NCBI GenBank assembly: GCA_945864225.1
Contig: CAMBAL010000019.1
Location: forward strand, 1 to 38,683
Direction: 5' to 3'
DNA: 38,683 nt
Origin: an uncultured Blautia sp.
GTDB lineage: Bacteria > Bacillota > Clostridia > Lachnospirales > Lachnospiraceae
How positions within the stretch are numbered: the first letter of the stretch is position 1; every line of letters begins with the position of its first letter. Made by a program: the position numbers and the translations under genes. Positions 34,343 to 38,683 of the stretch are shown in pieces. The notes under the pieces were generated by a model that did no database searches, had not been told where the DNA came from, and worked only from the letters and a program-made list of their open reading frames with translations.

Positions 34343-34362
34343 AATTTTTCAAACACACTTTA
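34343..34362. repeat. MITE-like repeat, right-end fragment
   Basis: AATTTTTCAAACACACTTTA, three changes from the standard right end, in the divergent gap between the PfkB and ABC-class ATPase genes. Confidence 0.55.
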
Positions 34363-34450
34363 ACCAGTACATCGCACATGTTTTCTATCACAGACTGCAA
34401 AAGTATTCCTGCATTCAGATTACTCCCGGAATGATGATTTGTCAAAACAT

Positions 34451-34512
34451 TTCCCTGCTGTGGCATTCCCTCCTGTGGTATTCTCTCCTGCGGTATTTTC
34501 TCATGCGATATT
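34451..34512. repeat. 15-bp tandem repeat, about four units
   Basis: Units close to CCCTCCTGTGGTATT (variants CCCTGCTGTGGCATT, CTCTCCTGCGGTATT, TTCTCATGCGATATT) lie head to tail upstream of the ABC-class ATPase promoter. The rest of 34281-34702 has the MITE fragment and the promoter, no gene. Confidence 0.8.
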
Positions 34513-34559
34513 CCCACTGTCCATCAGCGTTGTGACTGCGATTTTTTCAAAGAAATCAG

Positions 34560-34588
34560 TTGCTTAATTTTCTCCTGTTTACTATAGT
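34560..34588 (+). promoter_or_regulatory. Promoter of the ABC-class ATPase gene
   Basis: TTGCTT (34560-34565), 17 bases, TATAGT (34583-34588). The leader to the start codon is about 110 bases. Confidence 0.62.
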
Positions 34589-34702
34589 ATATAAATGACA
34601 TCCGGCTCTGAATTCATGTTTTTATGCATCAATAACGACACCTGCTTACTTACGAATCAATGCACGGAACGTCACAAAAATCCCAAAGGAGGTAACCATA
34701 CC

Positions 34703-36385
34703 ATGCATCATGCTTCTGACCTGCAGCACATGCTCCATTCCATTCACCGAAAAAGCTATCCTGCTTATAAATCACTGAAAGGTGCCTATCAGTTTGAGAA
34801 ATATATCTTATCCATCGACCATGTACAGGGAGATCCTTTCGCCTCCCCGTCACACATCAGTGTGCGAATTTCGCACCAGGATGCCGGATTTCCCAAAGAA
34901 TATTATCAGGAGAAAATCGGCCGCATCACACTTTGCGATTATCTTACCAGACAATTTGAACAACAGGTAAACCGCTATACCTTCCGCGCCAAAGGCTCCG
35001 GCAAAAGCGGTCTGATTTCTGTCACACACTGCGGTCAGGAAGTTCTGGAACGCACTGCCTGCGAAATCACAGAAAAAGGCATTACTGCCCGGTTCTTTAT
35101 CGGATTTCCGTCCAACGGACGCACCATCAATGCCCCGGAACTTGAAAAAATTCTTTTTGATTTTCTTCCTGTATGTGTACAGAAGGCATTCTTTTACCGG
35201 AATTTAAACCACAGTCATCTGGAACAGGCTATTTTTCTCGCAGAAGACCAGGCGTGGATCCGTCAGGAACTGAACCGCCGTTCCCTTGCTGCTTTTGTTG
35301 CAGACGGTTCTGTGCTTCCCAGAGAAAGCGGCATTTCCTCCCGCCCTATGAAAGATTCCGTACCTTTTGCATCACCGGAAACCCTTCAGATCACCATGGA
35401 GCTTCCACACAAAGGAACCATCACCGGTATGGGAATTCCCACCGGCATTACGCTCATTGCAGGAGGCGGTTATCACGGAAAATCCACCCTTCTGAACGCA
35501 CTGGAGCTTGGGGTTTACAACCACATTCCGGGAGACGGACGGGAATATGTAATCACCGATGAGACAGCCCTGAAACTCCGTTCAGAAGACGGCCGCTTCG
35601 TCAAAGATGCAGATATTTCTCTTTTTATCAATGATTTGCCGAACAAAAAAGACACCCGCTGTTTTTCTACAGAGGATGCCAGCGGCAGTACTTCTCAGGC
35701 TGCCGGAATTATAGAAGGAATGGAATCCGGCAGCCGTGTATTCCTGCTGGATGAAGATACTTCTGCCACAAATTTTATGGTTCGCGACGCCTTCATGCAG
35801 AAAGTCATCCAGCGGGAAAAAGAACCCATTACGCCTTTTCTGGAGCGTGCAGCTGACCTGTATGGAAAAGCCGGTATTTCCACCATTCTGGTAGCCGGAA
35901 GCTCCGGTGCTTTTTTTCACATTGCAGACACGATCATCCAGATGGACAATTATCGTGCAGTGGATATCACAGAGCATGTCAAAAAATTGTGCAGGGAGTA
36001 TCCTCTTCCCGGCTCTGTAATCCCCGCCTTCCAGCTGCCAGAAAGCACCCGGATTATGACAAAACCGGCTTTCCGGTTCCCTCTGAAAACAAAAGTTCAC
36101 GGAAAAGACGGATTCTCTCTGGACAGACAGGAAATCGACCTTCGCTATATCGAACAGATTACAGACAGTGAACAGACCGCTGCCCTTGGACTGCTTCTGA
36201 AATATGCAGTGGAACACCTGATTGACGGAAAACGGACCCTCGGGGATATCGTCCTGTATCTGGATGACCAGCTTCGCAAAAAAGGACTCTCGTTCCTTGC
36301 GGACGGTTCCAGTATCCCCTGCGGCTATGCCATGCCTCGTGTTCAGGAAATTTTCTCCTGCTTCAACCGCTTCCGCAGACCGTAA
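34703..36385 (+). CDS. Predicted ATPase of the ABC class (PF09818-like), stand-alone
   Basis: A 560-residue soluble protein. Walker A is AGGGYHGKSTLLNAL (about 253-267), with PTGITLIAGGGYHGKST typical of this family, and Walker B is SRVFLLDEDTSATNFMVRD (about 344-362). An N-terminal domain of about 240 residues and a C-terminal helical domain flank the ATPase. Families of this kind are widespread in bacteria and trypanosomes (MRB1590-like RNA-binding ATPases), but bacterial members have no agreed role; nucleic-acid binding is plausible. ATG 34703 follows AAAGGAGGT. It is alone, with promoter, upstream repeats and its own terminator. Confidence 0.85.
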   Translation: MHHASDLQHMLHSIHRKSYPAYKSLKGAYQFEKYILSIDHVQGDPFASPSHISVRISHQDAGFPKEYYQEKIGRITLCDYLTRQFEQQVNRYTFRAKGSGKSGLISVTHCGQEVLERTACEITEKGITARFFIGFPSNGRTINAPELEKILFDFLPVCVQKAFFYRNLNHSHLEQAIFLAEDQAWIRQELNRRSLAAFVADGSVLPRESGISSRPMKDSVPFASPETLQITMELPHKGTITGMGIPTGITLIAGGGYHGKSTLLNALELGVYNHIPGDGREYVITDETALKLRSEDGRFVKDADISLFINDLPNKKDTRCFSTEDASGSTSQAAGIIEGMESGSRVFLLDEDTSATNFMVRDAFMQKVIQREKEPITPFLERAADLYGKAGISTILVAGSSGAFFHIADTIIQMDNYRAVDITEHVKKLCREYPLPGSVIPAFQLPESTRIMTKPAFRFPLKTKVHGKDGFSLDRQEIDLRYIEQITDSEQTAALGLLLKYAVEHLIDGKRTLGDIVLYLDDQLRKKGLSFLADGSSIPCGYAMPRVQEIFSCFNRFRRP

Positions 36386-36426
36386 GAAAGTATTCCGGAA
36401 CTTCTCTCTGAAAATTTCGCACACTA

Positions 36427-36469
36427 AAACCGCCGCCTGCTGACGATCTTACCAGCTAGGCGGCGGTTT
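36427..36469 (+). terminator. Terminator of the ABC-class ATPase gene
   Basis: AAACCGCCGCC pairs with GGCGGCGGTTT around a 21-base interior that itself has CTGCTGA/ TACCAGCTAG pairing. The stem is nearly symmetrical, with T-rich sequence beyond it. Confidence 0.85.
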
Positions 36470-36479
36470 ACTTGGTTTT

Positions 36480-36740
36480 ATTTTTTAGGGAAAGGAAAGA
36501 GTTCCGGCAACGCTCCCGGCATTGAAGTGTTACCGGCATCTTAAAAGCGGTTTGACTTTTAAGATGTATATATCATATCGTATAAATGTGAGGAGAATTT
36601 GTCCAATTTCTAATAAATTTATAAAATTTATTAAAAATGGTTTATAATCTTTGATTTTTATATACTCTTTGAGAGTAATTCCTGTGTTTACCCCAATTTT
36701 TACCCCAATACGCTCCCTTAATAATCAAAAGAGGCAGCAG
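36480..36740. other. Probable left boundary region of an integrated element
   Basis: AT-rich, without a gene, between the chromosomal terminator and the 3' end of the integrase gene. It contains a direct repeat of TTTACCCCAA at 36687-36696 and 36699-36708, spaced 12 bases, which could be integrase arm-type or excisionase sites. An imperfect palindrome around AAATTTATAAAATTTATTAAA is at 36615-36635. The att core cannot be fixed without the other end. Confidence 0.45.
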
Positions 36741-37889
36741 TCATAAAACCGCCACCCCAGTAAAACCATTTTCAATTTGCTTCATTTCCTGTTGTTTGGT
36801 ATCCGGAAGAACATGCGAATATAAATCTGCAGTCATAGCCAGACTGTTATGCCCCAGAATCTTTTTCAAAGTCTGCATGTTGCCGCCCTCTTCTATATAA
36901 CGGGTAGCAAATGTATCTCTGAACGCATGGTGCGTAAAATACTCTATGTCTATTCCCTGCGCTTTAAGTCTTTTCAGTACACTATTGATCGAATACCCTA
37001 CTGTAGAAGAAGCAATCGCTCTGGATCCGTTACTCCCAATAAAAACATTATTATCCATCTGCCGGGCAAATACTTCTCCATACACCATTGAAATCTTTTC
37101 GCGCTGCATCTGAAGGATCTGTTTTATCGTATCATTCATAGGAACATCTCTCTTACTGGTTTTTGATTTCGGAGATGTTTCTGCAATTCCCCCACCTTTT
37201 TTCCATGAAATTGTTTTCGAAACATGAACCACATTATTGATATAATCAATATCCGACCATTTTAAGGCAGTAATCTCATTAATTCGCATCCCTGTGCATA
37301 AGGAAAAGCAGAAAAATTCATACAGCCATTCGTTCCGTGCTTCCTGCATGAATGCCTGTTGTTCTTCTCTGGTTAAAGCACGGTGAATTGTCTCACTGGC
37401 TTTTGGCTGCCCATCTGTTCTCAAAGGCTTTACAGTAAGTGAAGGATTCTTTGTGAGAATTTCATCATCAACAGCACCGCTTAATACAGATTTCAAGACC
37501 GCTATAACAGAATTAGTCGTTGTAGCACTTAATTTCTTCGATAAATCCTGCTGCAGTTTTATCACCTCTCGTTTTTCAATTCTCTGAACTTTCGTCTTTC
37601 CAAGAACTGGCTTGATATGGTTATCATACCTTGATCTCACTATTTTAGCACTACTTTCCTTCACTATCCCAATTCTTGACTTCTCCCATTCCCCAAAATA
37701 GGAATCCAAGGTCACATTCTTGTTTGAATTATATAATCCTGCCTTTATGTCCTCACGCATTTGCATTTCATTCTCAGAGCATTCTTTCACGCTATGGCCA
37801 TAAGCACTGTATCTCTTACCGTTCACCGTGAACCGTTTCTCAAACAGACCGTTTTCTTTCTTCCTCATTCCGGATGGCATCCTCGCCAT
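36741..37889 (-). CDS. Site-specific tyrosine recombinase (integrase)
   Basis: A 382-residue phage/ICE-type integrase. The N-terminal arm-binding region has MRKKENGLFEKRFTVNGKRYSAYG (about 8-31). The core-binding SAM-like domain (about 55-150) precedes the catalytic domain with Arg in CTGMRINEITAL, Lys in TSKRDVP, HAFRDTFATRY (His-x-x-Arg) and LGHNSLAMTADLYSHV (His/Tyr nucleophile). ATG 37889 follows AAAGGTGGTG; an upstream GTG in frame is less likely. With its C-terminus facing the chromosome, the element should extend to the right beyond this window. Confidence 0.94.
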   Translation of the reverse strand: MARMPSGMRKKENGLFEKRFTVNGKRYSAYGHSVKECSENEMQMREDIKAGLYNSNKNVTLDSYFGEWEKSRIGIVKESSAKIVRSRYDNHIKPVLGKTKVQRIEKREVIKLQQDLSKKLSATTTNSVIAVLKSVLSGAVDDEILTKNPSLTVKPLRTDGQPKASETIHRALTREEQQAFMQEARNEWLYEFFCFSLCTGMRINEITALKWSDIDYINNVVHVSKTISWKKGGGIAETSPKSKTSKRDVPMNDTIKQILQMQREKISMVYGEVFARQMDNNVFIGSNGSRAIASSTVGYSINSVLKRLKAQGIDIEYFTHHAFRDTFATRYIEEGGNMQTLKKILGHNSLAMTADLYSHVLPDTKQQEMKQIENGFTGVAVL

Positions 37890-38002
37890 AAATAACACCA
37901 CCTTTTCTATGCGAACAGGGCAGCAGGCGCCGCCCCAGGTAGGACAGCCCTGGTAACACTGTCCTGTGTATATGTATCATCTTCGAATGTAATTTCTTAT
38001 CC

Positions 38003-38032
38003 GGCAGCAGGATTATTGGCGCTCCTGCTGCC
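38003..38032 (-). other. Perfect hairpin between integrase and accessory genes
   Basis: GGCAGCAGGA and TCCTGCTGCC form a 10-bp stem. On the minus strand it follows the 58-residue gene by about 30 bases with no T-run, so it may be a weak terminator or a recombinase-related site. Another GGACAG/CTGTCC hairpin is at about 37946-37968. Confidence 0.5.
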
Positions 38033-38064
38033 TATTTTGGTTGGTTACATCTATGTACTTGGAA

Positions 38065-38241
38065 TTATCCTAGATCTCTCGACCATTTACGCCGTAGGAA
38101 CTCCACATTTTCAAAAATCATCTGCTGTATTGCTTTTGAAGAATCTTCCAGACTTACCAAGCGGGACCGCATATCAGAAAGCCAGGACTCCGGTATAATG
38201 CGGATCAGGTGACGGAAATATGGTGCAATGTCATTGTGCAT
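38065..38241 (-). CDS. Small protein of the integrated element, 58 residues
   Basis: It reads MHNDIAPYFRHLIRIIPESW and continues with a helical, charged sequence ending FLRRKWSRDLG. The ATG overlaps the end of the upstream gene (ATGCACAATGA contains its TGA), so it is translationally coupled. No family recognised. It has no obvious excisionase helix-turn-helix, although size and place beside an integrase would fit an accessory role. Confidence 0.65.
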   Translation of the reverse strand: MHNDIAPYFRHLIRIIPESWLSDMRSRLVSLEDSSKAIQQMIFENVEFLRRKWSRDLG

Positions 38242-38671
38242 GTGTAGCACCGCCTTTCCTTCTGGCACGCTCTTCGCGTTTGCCCTGGATCACGCCGTAA
38301 GTGTACGCCTGAGACATTAAAAACATGGGGGCGCTGAAACCACCAGATTTTTTTATTATCTCATTGAATACCGCACGCAAATATGTATCTTTAATGCAAA
38401 CAATCCCTTGTTGTCCATTTATTCTCAGTTCCTCTTTTATTTTTCTGGCACGTTTGACATCTCTCAGCACTTCAAGCGTTTCTCGGAATCCGGAAGGAAC
38501 CTTGTCAACAATCTCCTGTTCTTTCTCCTGATCTGCTTTCAGAAATGCTTCTGCAGACCTAAGATAAATGTCAAAATCCTTGTTGTCACTATTCAGCACC
38601 ACGATATCCGCGGCTTTATCATAAAAAAGCGTGAGAGTATCAATAGGAGCATCGTCATCAAACTGGTTCAA
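38231..38671 (-). CDS. Hypothetical protein of the integrated element, 146 residues
   Basis: Soluble, acidic N-terminus (MNQFDDDAPIDTLTLFYDKA) and basic C-terminus (GVIQGKREERARRKGG). A central helical segment carries many Lys/Glu. The C-terminal motif AYTYGVIQGKREERARRK resembles small proteins found in Firmicute prophages and integrative elements, a recollection I cannot check. It may begin here or be extended, as the window edge is 12 bases upstream and no ribosome binding site can be judged. Confidence 0.65.
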   Translation of the reverse strand: MNQFDDDAPIDTLTLFYDKAADIVVLNSDNKDFDIYLRSAEAFLKADQEKEQEIVDKVPSGFRETLEVLRDVKRARKIKEELRINGQQGIVCIKDTYLRAVFNEIIKKSGGFSAPMFLMSQAYTYGVIQGKREERARRKGGATHAQ

Positions 38672-38683
38672 AATACATGTTGC

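Noticed and set aside
34451-34512. Possible CRISPR or iteron origin
   Set aside because: Four degenerate 15-mers without spacers and without a replication gene nearby.
35582-36424. A 280-residue minus-strand frame
   Set aside because: Antisense shadow of the ABC-class ATPase; no start signal.

Overview
The window looks like chromosome of a gut Firmicute of the family Lachnospiraceae, probably Blautia or a close relative. This rests on moderate-to-low GC, strong GGAGG ribosome binding sites, a T-box leader, a UvrX/YolD-type pair, C_GCAxxG_C_C and DUF4867 proteins, and an Rpn-type nuclease tail. The genus is inferred from family content only.

Layout. 1-55 is the 3' end of an unidentified + strand gene. 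430-5161 (all minus) is a pentose/deoxysugar locus: an AraC-type regulator, then DUF4867 protein, FucI-type isomerase and xylulokinase-family kinase in operon order. 5178-9121 holds a tryptophan operon in ruins. Its promoter and Trp-specific T-box look intact, but trpE, trpG, trpD, trpC and trpF carry two amber stops, a frameshift and internal or junction-spanning deletions. A 244-bp element with 8-bp target duplications sits between trpC and trpF, and trpB/trpA are absent. 9215-11770 (minus) is a three-gene signalling operon (V4R-domain protein, diguanylate cyclase, histidine phosphatase) divergent from a solitary HicB-like gene. 12191-16157 (minus) carries an AEC transporter, a C_GCAxxG_C_C protein, a two-TM protein, and a ParA ATPase translationally coupled to a histone H1-like Ala/Lys/Glu-rich protein.

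16545-20606 is a divergent repair cluster: a MutS-like ATPase on minus, and a Y-family polymerase plus YolD-like protein on plus. The latter start from a consensus promoter overlapped by a LexA-like box. 20994-23459 is a cytosolic GH95-like glycosidase and 23655-24263 a YdjM-like membrane protein. 24345-29140 is a helicase operon (MrfA-like DUF1998 helicase, then UvrD-like helicase), also with a LexA-like box upstream. 29540-30446 has a MarR regulator with paired operator-like repeats, an overlapping 56-aa Cys/His-rich protein and a degraded Rpn tail. Then follow an SGNH hydrolase, tRNA-Arg(ACG), an M18 aminopeptidase with a PfkB kinase, and a solitary PF09818-type ABC-class ATPase. From about 36480 to the right edge a tyrosine integrase and two small coupled genes mark one end of an integrated element that continues beyond the window.

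Two families of short palindromic repeats are scattered between genes. The larger one (terminal repeat AGAGCGTGTTTGAAAATT, about eleven full or partial copies) behaves like a MITE. It supplies the stop codon of one gene and the ribosome-binding region of another. The strongest observations are the eroded trp operon under an intact T-box, the two repeat families, the candidate shared LexA control of two repair operons, the V4R/cyclase/phosphatase operon and the ParA plus H1-like pair.
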